A stretch of 10,694 nt of DNA from an uncultured Chromatiaceae bacterium. Lineage in GTDB: Bacteria; Pseudomonadota; Gammaproteobacteria; Enterobacterales; Alteromonadaceae. Position 1 is the first letter of the stretch. The number at the start of each line of letters is the position of its first letter. The notes beneath the pieces were generated by a model. The model was not told the origin of the DNA, searched no databases, and worked only from the letters and a program-made list of their open reading frames with translations. Shown piece after piece: positions 1 through 7,321 of the stretch. The position numbers and the translations under genes were made by a program. The DNA is taken from contig CAMLRA010000142.1 of the NCBI GenBank assembly GCA_946482325.1, forward strand, positions 1 to 10,694, read 5' to 3'.

Positions 1-240
1 GGGCTTGGAATTCCACTGTTAATTCAACAACACGATGCAAACCCGGCCGTGATGGCTGAGATTGGTATGTTTTGTGGTTACTGCGGTACTTTGCTAACAC
101 CGATGGCGGCAAATTTTAATATAGTGCCGGTGGCCTTATTGGGCCTGAAAGACCAGCATGCGGTGATCAAAGCACAGGCGCCAACCGCTTTGCTGTTGTT
201 GCTGGTGAATATCGTGCTGCTGGACCAACTGGCGTTTTAA
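1..240 (+). CDS. DUF979 family membrane permease, C-terminal part (5' end outside window)
   Basis: Only the last 79 residues are visible; the frame is open from base 1 and stops with TAA at 238-240. The fragment is strongly hydrophobic, with a segment around GMFCGYCGTLLTPMAANFN followed by NIVPVALLGL and a final helix rich in leucine (TALLLLLVNIVLLDQ). The GYCGTLLTPMAANFN stretch is what I recognise from the DUF979 family, an inner-membrane protein of unknown transport function. DUF979 genes are usually paired with a DUF969 gene, which would lie just upstream of the window. The next gene, pcp, starts 12 nt after the stop, so the two are probably co-transcribed. A role in importing peptides or pyroglutamate is inference from that pairing. 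Family assignment rests on a short fragment. Confidence 0.75.
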   Translation, partial: GLGIPLLIQQHDANPAVMAEIGMFCGYCGTLLTPMAANFNIVPVALLGLKDQHAVIKAQAPTALLLLLVNIVLLDQLAF

Positions 241-252
241 ATTGAGGTGCTG

Positions 253-897
253 ATGAAAGTTTTACTAACCGGCTTTGAGCCTTTTGGCGGCGAGAGCAGC
301 AACCCAAGCGCAGAAGCCGTACTGCAGCTGTGTCGCCAGAGTGCACCTGTTGGTGTCAGCTGGCAGGCGCTGATCCTGCCGGTTGAGTTTAAGCGCAGCG
401 GTGAACTATTACGTGAAGCGATCGGCCGGCTACAACCAGATCTGGTGCTTTGTGTCGGACAAGCCGGCGGCAGGACTGCGCTTTGTCTGGAGCAAGTGGC
501 TATCAATCTGCTTGAGGCGCGTATTCCGGATAACAGCGGCTGGCAACCCAGTGGTGAAGCGATTATCAGTGACGGCCCGGCGGCCTACTTCAGTAATCTG
601 CCGCTCAAAGCGATACGCGCGCAGTTACAGCAACAAGGTATACCGGTACAAATTTCATACAGTGCAGGTACTTATGTCTGCAATGCGTTGATGTACCAGC
701 TGATGCATACGCTGGCTGCATCGCCACAGTGTCGGGGTGGCTTTATACACATTCCATACGCACCGGCACAAGTGGCAACCAAACCTGATGCCGCCAGTAT
801 GTCGGTCGAGACCGTGGTTGCAGGATTGTTCCAGCTGGTGCTGTGCTGTCAGCAGCATCAGACCGACATCAAAGCCACCGCAGGCGCACTGGACTAA
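253..897 (+). CDS. pcp: Pyrrolidone-carboxylate peptidase (pyroglutamyl-peptidase I)
   Basis: Cytoplasmic cysteine peptidase of family C15 that removes N-terminal pyroglutamate (5-oxoproline) from peptides (EC 3.4.19.3). The 214-residue product matches the usual length of about 215. It begins MKVLLTGFEPFGG, the typical N-terminus, and carries the triad in its usual contexts: Glu80 in CLEQVAIN, Cys143 in SAGTYVCNALMY and His166 in GFIHIPYAP. The RIPDNSGWQP loop near residues 90-99 is also typical. I chose ATG at 253 over the in-frame GTG at 247, because GAGG at 244-247 sits 5 nt before the ATG and the family starts at this methionine. It follows the DUF979 gene by 12 nt, suggesting one operon. 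It converges with the deacetylase gene, with only 14 nt between the two stops. No oddities in active-site residues. Confidence 0.95.
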   Translation: MKVLLTGFEPFGGESSNPSAEAVLQLCRQSAPVGVSWQALILPVEFKRSGELLREAIGRLQPDLVLCVGQAGGRTALCLEQVAINLLEARIPDNSGWQPSGEAIISDGPAAYFSNLPLKAIRAQLQQQGIPVQISYSAGTYVCNALMYQLMHTLAASPQCRGGFIHIPYAPAQVATKPDAASMSVETVVAGLFQLVLCCQQHQTDIKATAGALD

Positions 898-911
898 ACG
901 CGCATCCCCCG

Positions 912-1637
912 TCAACTGTTAGACGCCTGCTCTTTTTTCAGCAGCTCATGCACGGTGACAAAGCGGTAACCCTGTGCTTTGAGCCGGCGAATGATCTCTG
1001 GTACCGCCTGCATCGTGGCCGCCCTGCTGTCGTACATCACATGCAGCAGAATAATAGAACCGGCTTTGGTGTGTTTAATGGTGTGGTCTGCCAGCGCCTG
1101 AGGATCTTTGGCAATCTTTGGAAAATTCTCCGGTGCCACATCCCAGGTCACGCTGACCCTGTGATGTTTCATCAGATACCAGGGCAACAACAACAGTTTT
1201 TTGCCGTAGGGGGGGCGGAAATAAATGACGCCATCAACCCCGTGCTGACGCAGTAAGTCGTCAGTTTGCTCCAATTCAGTGCTGATGTAAGAAGGTGTTT
1301 TGAAAATCAGTCGTTGATGATGGTAGCTGTGATTACCCACCTGATGGCCTGCGGCAAGAATTTTCCTAACTAAGTCAGGATGTTGTGCAACCTCTTGCCC
1401 GGTCAGAAAGAAAGTTGCAGGGATCTGTTCGCTTTGCAGAATTTGCAGGATTTGTTCGGTTTTGCCGGGCGTCGGACCATCATCGAAGGTCAACGCTATC
1501 CATTTGTCGTTAATTTCTGCCCGGTGTTTCAACTCGCCAAACAGCTGAAAATCCGGCATAGCGCTAAGCCGCCAGATGCCGGCAACACTGAATAACACCA
1601 GCACCAAAAAAAACATAAAATGGGTTTGCACACGCAT
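912..1637 (-). CDS. Membrane-anchored NodB-type polysaccharide deacetylase
   Basis: Carbohydrate esterase family 4 (NodB homology) protein of 241 residues, expected to remove acetyl groups from N-acetylated sugars using a divalent metal. An N-terminal hydrophobic segment (about residues 7-24, FMFFLVLVLFSVAGIW) acts as signal peptide or membrane anchor, placing the catalytic domain in the periplasm. Motifs in order: TFDDGP (Asp52 catalytic base, Asp53 metal ligand), NHSYHH (metal ligands His103 and His107), RPPYG (Arg141), TWDV (Trp165-Asp166) and LLHV (His199). All key residues are present, so it should be active. ATG start has GAGGG 7 nt upstream. The substrate (peptidoglycan, chitin oligomer or exopolysaccharide) cannot be told from sequence. 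It appears to be monocistronic, transcribed from within the 1638-1830 gap. Confidence 0.9.
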   Translation of the reverse strand: MRVQTHFMFFLVLVLFSVAGIWRLSAMPDFQLFGELKHRAEINDKWIALTFDDGPTPGKTEQILQILQSEQIPATFFLTGQEVAQHPDLVRKILAAGHQVGNHSYHHQRLIFKTPSYISTELEQTDDLLRQHGVDGVIYFRPPYGKKLLLLPWYLMKHHRVSVTWDVAPENFPKIAKDPQALADHTIKHTKAGSIILLHVMYDSRAATMQAVPEIIRRLKAQGYRFVTVHELLKKEQASNS

Positions 1638-1708
1638 GCCCGTTCCCTCTGCGTCCTGCCAGGACTTCTTGTTGTTTTGTGCTGCTGAGCAGCCAGAAAT
1701 TGGGCGTA

Positions 1709-1724
1709 AACTTAAGCATAAGTT
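1709..1724. promoter_or_regulatory. Small dyad (AACTTA-N4-TAAGTT) upstream of the deacetylase
   Basis: Perfect 6-bp inverted repeat with a 4-nt spacer, 71 nt before the deacetylase start. It contains a weak -10-like TATGCT on the minus strand, but I find no convincing -35 at a proper distance. It could be an operator, or chance in a short AT-rich patch. The rest of the 1638-1831 gap shows only short hairpin-like repeats, such as GCTGC-TGA-GCAGC at 1681-1693, and no small ORF I would support. Confidence 0.25.
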
Positions 1725-1830
1725 GTGCCATACAAAGGAAAAAATGCGAAGACATCGCCAGGCTGCAGTGATTCAACCTACCCGACAAATAGCAAAATGA
1801 TTGTTGCCGGGCGCAAACGCAGAATCTGTA

Positions 1831-1862
1831 TAAAAAATTGACAGCGACCATAGTGGTCGCTG
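1831..1862 (-). terminator. Rho-independent terminator of the antiporter gene
   Basis: On the minus strand, starting 3 nt after the antiporter TGA, a perfect 9-bp stem (CAGCGACCA / TGGTCGCTG, 1842-1850 and 1854-1862) with a 3-nt loop is followed by TCAATTTTTTA. This is a textbook intrinsic terminator and separates the antiporter transcript from the downstream deacetylase gene. Confidence 0.85.
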
Positions 1863-1865
1863 AGT

Positions 1866-3413
1866 TCAGTTAGGTAAACTAATGTGCTGGCGCACCCGTT
1901 CGGCGAGGCCCAAACCGGCCTCAGACATGGTGAGATAAGTATGGTCCGCGCCTGCCGCCATAATTTTACTGGCTTCATCCTGCTGCATAGAATGCGACAC
2001 AATCAGGCCTGCAAAGCCGGCGGCACGTAATTTTTGCGTAGCGATTAACTTGGCTTCGCTGTCGCTCAGGCACAGGATAACCGCTTTAATCCGGCCCAGA
2101 GCCAGCCCCTGCCAAAACACCTGATCTTCGGCGTCGGCAAACAGCACATTATCGCCGCGTTCCTGATATTGCCTTACCCGCGCCGGGTCAGAATCGAGCC
2201 CAACCAAATGGGTTTTATGCTTCAGATAATCGTAAGCTGCCCCCCCGGTGCGGCCCATCCCCATAATCAGTACTTCGGCATCGCCCAAGGTAACCGGCTG
2301 TTCATCCGGGTGATGGATGTTGCGTTCCAGCGGGATCAACCGGTGCGCCAACCGTTCATAGAGTGGATGAGCGTAACGGTTCAAAGGCGCTGAAATGACA
2401 AAAGACAAAGCGACAGTCAGCGCCAGTGGGATCAAGAACTGCGGCAGCGCCACACTGGCCACAATCAGCGCAAACTCGCTGTAATTACTTAGGGTTAAAC
2501 CGGACAAGAACGCACTGCGGGCCCGCAGTTTAAACAGCACTAACAACGCAAAAAACATAGCAGCTTTCAGTGGTAATAACGCCGACATCACCACGGCAAA
2601 CCACCAGGCCGACATATCCGGCAAGCCGCCTAATCCAATCTTCAGGAAGAAACCGACCAGGAAAAATTCTTTTAAACTCCACAACGTTTTGGACAGCTCG
2701 CCGGCTCTGGGATGTTTGGCAAGCAAAGCGCCAAACACCAAGGCGCCGAGTTCTGCACTGAGCCCCACCGCATGAAAGCCCATACCGCCAGCGACCACAG
2801 CCAGCAACACACCAAACAGGATTTGCAAATCATCATGGCCGGTCAGGTCCAGTAACTTAAACAGCAGTGGCCGCAACAGCGGCACTGCCAGCACTGCGAA
2901 GGCCCAGACTGACGGCGTCACACCACTGGATAAACTTAACATTGCCATCGCAATCAGGTCCTGCACCACCAGAATACCAACGGCGACGCGACCGTGAAAG
3001 GCGCGGATTTCGCGTTTGCTTTCCAGAACTTTGGCCGCTAATACGGTCGACGAAAAGGCCAGTGCAGCGCCGAGCATCAGCGCGTGCAACCAGCTGGAAT
3101 CGAACGCCAGCCAAATCACCGGCGCATACAATAACGCTGATACGGCAAAATGCAGCAGGCTGCCACCGAGCACTTCAGGCTTCAGCAAACTGCGCACATT
3201 GAGTTTCAGGCCGACCGTAAATAACAGCAGCAACACGCCTAAATGCGCAACATGTTCAATAATGGCGTGCCCCTGTGGTAACTGCAGAGTTTCGGTGCTG
3301 GCAGTTATGGCAAAACCTGCAGCGAGATAACCAATCAACGGCGGCAAACCACAAAGCCGTACTAACATGCCAAGACTAAAAGCAAACCCAATCCAGACGG
3401 CTTCTAAAATCAA
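1866..3413 (-). CDS. CPA2-family cation:proton antiporter with C-terminal nucleotide-binding (TrkA-N/KTN) domain
   Basis: Inner-membrane monovalent cation/proton antiporter of the KefB/KefC/YbaL type, 515 residues. Residues 1-345 form roughly 11-12 hydrophobic helices, including the conserved PPLIGYLAAGF (24-34), LLFTVGL (63-69), AFSSTVLAAKVL (119-130) and GILVVQD (146-152), whose Asp152 is in the position of the conserved transport-site aspartate. A short linker leads to a Rossmann domain from about 380: GMGRTG (385-390) is the dinucleotide loop, and Asp407 in LVGLD is the expected ribose-binding acid at the end of strand 2. The protein stops after this domain, with no TrkA-C. The start is TTG: AAGGAG lies 6 nt upstream and no ATG occurs nearby in frame. 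The DUF1289 gene lies 77 nt upstream on the same strand. Which cation it moves cannot be read from sequence. Confidence 0.88.
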   Translation of the reverse strand: MILEAVWIGFAFSLGMLVRLCGLPPLIGYLAAGFAITASTETLQLPQGHAIIEHVAHLGVLLLLFTVGLKLNVRSLLKPEVLGGSLLHFAVSALLYAPVIWLAFDSSWLHALMLGAALAFSSTVLAAKVLESKREIRAFHGRVAVGILVVQDLIAMAMLSLSSGVTPSVWAFAVLAVPLLRPLLFKLLDLTGHDDLQILFGVLLAVVAGGMGFHAVGLSAELGALVFGALLAKHPRAGELSKTLWSLKEFFLVGFFLKIGLGGLPDMSAWWFAVVMSALLPLKAAMFFALLVLFKLRARSAFLSGLTLSNYSEFALIVASVALPQFLIPLALTVALSFVISAPLNRYAHPLYERLAHRLIPLERNIHHPDEQPVTLGDAEVLIMGMGRTGGAAYDYLKHKTHLVGLDSDPARVRQYQERGDNVLFADAEDQVFWQGLALGRIKAVILCLSDSEAKLIATQKLRAAGFAGLIVSHSMQQDEASKIMAAGADHTYLTMSEAGLGLAERVRQHISLPN

Positions 3414-3419
3414 TGCTAT

Positions 3420-3425
3420 CTCCTT
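3420..3425 (-). promoter_or_regulatory. Shine-Dalgarno site setting the TTG start of the antiporter
   Basis: AAGGAG on the minus strand, 6 nt before the TTG at 3413-3411. Its strength and ideal spacing are the main reason to accept the non-ATG start. Confidence 0.75.
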
Positions 3426-3490
3426 GTCTTCGTTATTCTTTTAGTTTGACAGTGCACCAAGACGGCAACAAGTTCTACCGTTGCGCCAGA

Positions 3491-3742
3491 TCAACTGAGC
3501 CGGCTTTGTTTTTTCAGTGCTAAAGCTTGTTTGGCGCTTTGCCACTCGGCTGAGGTGATAGCGGTGGTCGGGCTTTGCCCGGCATCCACTTGTTGACGCC
3601 GCGCTGCACAGCGCGCCAGGATTTGCAGCTGCTCGCTATCCGGCCTTTTGTTCCAGTCTACTATCTCTTCAATATGACGATAGCAGCCGGTACAGATTTT
3701 ATCGTGGTTCAGTTTACAACAGGCAACACAAGGTGAATCCAT
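3491..3742 (-). CDS. DUF1289 small cysteine-rich protein
   Basis: Protein of 83 residues. The N-terminal half carries the DUF1289 signature: SPCVACCKLNHDKICTGC, with cysteines at 5, 8, 9, 17 and 20, followed by RHIEEIVDWN. The spacing suggests a bound metal, but none has been shown from this sequence. The C-terminal part is charged and probably helical. I start it at ATG 3742 because GGAGG lies 5 nt upstream and the family motif begins right after this methionine; the upstream in-frame GTG at 3799 has no such support. The function of the family is unknown. It lies 77 nt upstream of the antiporter gene on the same strand with no terminator between them, so co-transcription is possible. An FNR-like dyad lies 49 nt upstream. 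Confidence 0.85.
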   Translation of the reverse strand: MDSPCVACCKLNHDKICTGCYRHIEEIVDWNKRPDSEQLQILARCAARRQQVDAGQSPTTAITSAEWQSAKQALALKKQSRLS

Positions 3743-3790
3743 CAGCGCCTCCGGCAGGTTTGACCGCAAGTATGCCAAACTTTTGCACCT

Positions 3791-3804
3791 TTGACCCACA
3801 TCAA
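3791..3804. promoter_or_regulatory. Candidate FNR/Anr-type binding site
   Basis: TTGAC-CCAC-ATCAA matches the FNR/Anr consensus TTGAT-N4-ATCAA at nine of ten defined positions. It lies in the divergent gap, with its centre about 55 nt upstream of the DUF1289 start and about 195 nt upstream of the propeller-amidohydrolase start. For the DUF1289 gene, the distance would suit activation with a short leader. No strong -10 box accompanies it (weak CATACT at 3774-3769 on the minus strand). The rest of the 3743-3991 gap shows no small gene I would support. Confidence 0.35.
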
Positions 3805-3991
3805 ACTGCGTTTTACCCGGGGAGGCTAATTATCACTGTACCCGAAGTAGCAATGGGCTGACGTTTGTCGCTGGGCAATACCTGTCAGGCGCAGGCCGCT
3901 GGATGACCTCTTACATTCTGTTGCCGGCTGTGGCAGTTTGGACCTCTATCTCCACAGATCTGCCAAAGCAGACCATAACCCAGGGACTTTT

Positions 3992-6900
3992 ATGAAAAAA
4001 TGGCAACCAACTTTACTGGCACTTTGTGTCAGTGCAGCATTCATCCCAGCACAGGCCGCTGATAAAAAAGCACAGTGGGACGTGAACGCCCCACAAGGTA
4101 AATTTGAAACCGTACAGATTAACACCGACAACGGCACCTGGATGAATGTGGATGTCAGTCCAGATGGCAAAACCCTGGTGTTTGATGTGCTGGGTGACAT
4201 TTACACCATGCCGGTCAGCGGCGGCACGGCCAAGCGCCTGACCTCTGACATCGGCTGGCAAATGCAGCCAAGTTTCAGCCCTGATGGCAAATTTATCACC
4301 TACACGTCGGATGAAGGCGGCGGCGATAATATCTGGCTGATGAATGCCGACGGCAGCAACGCCCATGCGGTGACCGAAGAAACCTTCCGCCTGCTGAACA
4401 GTCCGGCATGGAGCCCGGATGGCGAGTTTATCGTCGCCCGTAAACATTTTACCAATACCCGCTCCTTAGGCGCAGGTGAAGTCTGGATGTACCACAAATC
4501 CGGCGGCAATGGCGTGATGCTGACAGAAAAAGCCAACGATGAGAAAGACTTAGGCGAACCAGCATTTTCGCCGGACGGCAAATATGTTTATTTCTCGCAA
4601 GACGACACGCCAGGCAAAACCTTTCACTACAGCAAAGATTCCGAACAAGGCATTTATGTCATCAAACGCTTTGAGCGCGAAACCGGCAAAATCGAGGTGT
4701 TGTTAGAAGGCGCCGGCGGTGCGATTCGCCCCACGCCTTCGCCGGATGGCAAGTTCCTCGCCTATATCCGCCGGGTCGATTTCCAAACCACTTTGATGCT
4801 GTACAACTTAGAGTCCGGTGAAACCACTGAGCTGTACGGCAAACTCGACCGCGACATGCAGGAAACCTGGGCCATCCATGGTGTTTATCCGCAAATGAGC
4901 TGGACGCCGGACAATAAAGCTATTGTGTTTTGGGCCGGCGGTAAAATCCAAAAACTGGATGTGGCCAGTAAACAGGTGGCTGCTATCCCGTTTAAAGTTG
5001 ATGTGGAGAAAAAAATCCAGCAAGCCGTCAGGGTCAAACAGGATTTGGACCACAATGACGTCGACGTGAAAATGCTGCGTTTTGTGCAGACCTCACCGGA
5101 TGGCAACACTGTGGTGTATTCAGCACTGGGGCATCTGTACAAAGTGGCTGCTAAAGGCGGCAAACCGCAGCGCCTGACCGCACAAAACGACCATTTTGAG
5201 CTGTACCCGTCGTTTTCCCGTGATGGCAAAAAACTGGTGTACGTCAGCTGGCACGACCAACAACAGGGTCAAATCAAAGTTATTGATTTAGTGACTAATC
5301 AGGTCAGCACTGTCGTCAGTGCACCGGGCAAATATCTGGAACCTTCGTTCAGCCCGGATGGTAAAACGCTGGTGTTCCGTAAAGGCGGTGCTGGCAGCCT
5401 GCTCGACAAACGCTGGTCGCTCAATACCGGTATCTATACAGTACCGGCTGGTGGCGGCGAGCTGAAACTGGTCAGCCGCAACGGCTTTGCCCCGCATTTC
5501 GCTGATCGTAACGACCGCATTTTTGCCATGGACTACGGCCAGTCACCAACGTTACTGGCGATTGATCTTGCCACCGAAACCCAGCGCACTTTATACAGCG
5601 CCAAATACGGTACTGAATTTAAAGTGTCACCGGATGGCAAATACGTGGCTTTCGCCGATCGCTTTAAAGTCTATGTCACGCCATTTGCCGAGCGTGGCGC
5701 TTCAATTGATATCAGCGGCAGCGATACCCAGTTCCCGGTGCGGCAGTTATCCGTGCGCGCCGGAGAGAACATCAGCTGGAGCGGTAACAGCAAACAGCTG
5801 TACTGGAACTTAGGCCCTGAGCTTTATCACGCCAATGTCAGCAGTGTGTTTGATGTAGGTAGCGACAAAGCCGCCGACAAGTTTAAAGTCGCCAACGGCC
5901 AGAATATCAGTTTCACCACTCCAGCCTTTCAGGCTCAAGGCCTGGTAGCTTTTGTTGGCGGTCAGGTCATCACCATGCAAGGCGATAAAGTGATTCAGGA
6001 CGGCGTGGTGCTGGTTGAGGGTAATAAAATCAAGGCCGTCGGCAGTGCCAGTGAAGTGAAAGTCCCAGCAGGCGCTCAAGTCATCGACATCAAAGGTAAA
6101 ACTCTGATGCCGGGCCTGTTTGATGCACATGCGCACGGCAGTCAGGGCGTCAATCAAATTATCCCGCAGCAGAACTACGCCAACTATGCGTCGCTGGCGC
6201 TTGGCGTCACCAGCATCCATGACCCGTCCAACGACACGCAGGAAATTTTCACCGCCAGCGAAATGCAAAAAACCGGGCAGATTGTCGGTCCGCGGATTTT
6301 CTCCACCGGCACCATTTTGTACGGCGCTTATGGCGCGGGTTATACCTCGCATGTTGATAGCCTGGACGATGCCAAATTCCATTTAGAACGGTTAAAGAAA
6401 GTCGGCGCGTTTTCGGTGAAAAGCTACAACCAGCCACGGCGTAATCAACGCCAGCAAGTGATTGAAGCGGCACGTGAACTCGACATGATGGTGGTACCGG
6501 AAGGTGGTTCGCTGCTGCAGCACAACCTCAGCATGGCAGTCGACGGCCACACTACGCTGGAGCATTCACTGCCGGCCGCCAAACTGTATGACGATGTCAA
6601 ACAACTGTGGCGCGCCACCAAAACCGCTTACACGCCAACGTTGGTGGTGGCTTATGGCGGCATCTGGGGTGAAAACTACTGGTACGACAAAACCGAAGTG
6701 TGGAAACACCCACGCTTGTCGAAATATGTGCCGATGGACGAGTTACGCCCACGCAGCATGCGCCGTCCGACTGCACCGGACTCACACTACAACCATTTCA
6801 GCACTGCCAAAATGGCTAAGGAACTCAGCGATGAGGGCGTGATCACCAATATCGGTGCACACGGTCAGCGCGAAAGTTTAGGTGCGCATTGGGAAATCTG

Positions 6901-7177
6901 GATGTTCGCCCAGGGCGGCATGAGCCCGCTGCAGGCGCTGAAAACTGCGACCATCAACCCGGCGAAAACCTTTGGTATGGACCATCAGTTGGGTTCAGTC
7001 GAAACCGGTAAACTGGCCGACCTGATTGTCATCGACGGCAACCCGCTTGCAGACATCCGCCAGAGTGACCGGGTGCAATACACCATGGTCAATGGCCGCT
7101 TGTTTGATGCACAATCGATGAATGAACTGAACGGTCAGCAACAACAACGCCTGCCGTTTTACTTCGAAAAACGCTAA
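3992..7177 (+). CDS. Exported TolB/WD40-like beta-propeller fused to a metal-dependent amidohydrolase
   Basis: Secreted or periplasmic protein of 1061 residues. Residues 1-22 are a signal peptide (MKKWQPTLLALC..., cleavage after AQA). Residues about 40-600 hold at least ten PD40/WD40-like blades marked by SPDGK-type turns (near 56, 96, 141, 193, 250, 305, 368, 409, 454 and 546), as in TolB and the propellers of S9 peptidases. Residues about 650-1040 are an amidohydrolase domain: the small beta-sandwich start (GGQVITMQGDKVIQDG), LMPGLFDAHAHG (His713, His715), FSVKSY (Lys810, candidate carboxylated lysine), LEHSLP (His858), GAHGQ (His957), and the usual C-terminal GSVETGKLADLIVIDGNPL. The strand-5 His and strand-8 Asp of canonical members appear replaced by Glu837 and His957. 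ATG 3992 was chosen because AGGGA lies 5 nt upstream and the signal peptide begins there. Substrate unknown; a peptide or cyclic amide is only a guess. Monocistronic, with its own terminator. Confidence 0.9.
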   Translation: MKKWQPTLLALCVSAAFIPAQAADKKAQWDVNAPQGKFETVQINTDNGTWMNVDVSPDGKTLVFDVLGDIYTMPVSGGTAKRLTSDIGWQMQPSFSPDGKFITYTSDEGGGDNIWLMNADGSNAHAVTEETFRLLNSPAWSPDGEFIVARKHFTNTRSLGAGEVWMYHKSGGNGVMLTEKANDEKDLGEPAFSPDGKYVYFSQDDTPGKTFHYSKDSEQGIYVIKRFERETGKIEVLLEGAGGAIRPTPSPDGKFLAYIRRVDFQTTLMLYNLESGETTELYGKLDRDMQETWAIHGVYPQMSWTPDNKAIVFWAGGKIQKLDVASKQVAAIPFKVDVEKKIQQAVRVKQDLDHNDVDVKMLRFVQTSPDGNTVVYSALGHLYKVAAKGGKPQRLTAQNDHFELYPSFSRDGKKLVYVSWHDQQQGQIKVIDLVTNQVSTVVSAPGKYLEPSFSPDGKTLVFRKGGAGSLLDKRWSLNTGIYTVPAGGGELKLVSRNGFAPHFADRNDRIFAMDYGQSPTLLAIDLATETQRTLYSAKYGTEFKVSPDGKYVAFADRFKVYVTPFAERGASIDISGSDTQFPVRQLSVRAGENISWSGNSKQLYWNLGPELYHANVSSVFDVGSDKAADKFKVANGQNISFTTPAFQAQGLVAFVGGQVITMQGDKVIQDGVVLVEGNKIKAVGSASEVKVPAGAQVIDIKGKTLMPGLFDAHAHGSQGVNQIIPQQNYANYASLALGVTSIHDPSNDTQEIFTASEMQKTGQIVGPRIFSTGTILYGAYGAGYTSHVDSLDDAKFHLERLKKVGAFSVKSYNQPRRNQRQQVIEAARELDMMVVPEGGSLLQHNLSMAVDGHTTLEHSLPAAKLYDDVKQLWRATKTAYTPTLVVAYGGIWGENYWYDKTEVWKHPRLSKYVPMDELRPRSMRRPTAPDSHYNHFSTAKMAKELSDEGVITNIGAHGQRESLGAHWEIWMFAQGGMSPLQALKTATINPAKTFGMDHQLGSVETGKLADLIVIDGNPLADIRQSDRVQYTMVNGRLFDAQSMNELNGQQQQRLPFYFEKR

Positions 7178-7200
7178 GCAAGCTCTGTCAGCTGTCGCAA

Positions 7201-7230
7201 AACGCCGGCAATCGCCGGCGTTTTTCTTTC
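7201..7230 (+). terminator. Rho-independent terminator of the propeller-amidohydrolase gene
   Basis: AACGCCGGC (7201-7209), loop AATC, then GCCGGCGTT (7214-7222): a GC-rich 7-bp stem extended by two A-T pairs, running into TTTTTCTTTC. It starts 23 nt after the stop codon. Strong intrinsic terminator by appearance. Confidence 0.9.
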
Positions 7231-7321
7231 TATTTCCTGCAAGCATTTGTCGCTTTTAATGCACTTTTTTATCGACAGCACCCGTTTTAAGCTGCGAATC
7301 CATGATTAAACGGAGCACTTG

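Noticed and set aside
880..938. Possible terminator for pcp (GCAGGCG ... CGCCTGC followed by TCTTTTTTC)
   Set aside because: The arms pair over 7 bp and a T tract follows, but the loop would be 37 nt, and the second arm and T tract lie inside the deacetylase coding sequence. Too weak to call.
843..1256. 137-codon plus-strand ORF crossing the pcp/deacetylase junction
   Set aside because: It overlaps pcp out of frame and runs antisense through the conserved C-terminal motifs of the deacetylase; no family features.
3429..3460. Promoter-like TTGGTG-N17-AATAAC on the minus strand before the antiporter gene
   Set aside because: Only partial hexamer matches; the gene may equally be read through from the DUF1289 promoter.
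4013..4447. 144-codon minus-strand ORF over the signal peptide and first propeller blades
   Set aside because: Antisense to a confident gene, composition atypical for a protein, no motif; shadow ORF.
5810..6382. 190-codon ORF on the minus strand inside the propeller-amidohydrolase gene
   Set aside because: It lies wholly antisense to a well-supported coding region, has no recognisable domain or ribosome binding site, and is best explained as a shadow of the codon bias of the real gene.
7247..7275. Promoter-like TTGTCG-N17-TATCGA upstream of the dioxygenase gene
   Set aside because: Spacing is right but each hexamer matches consensus poorly; such matches are expected by chance in AT-rich gaps.
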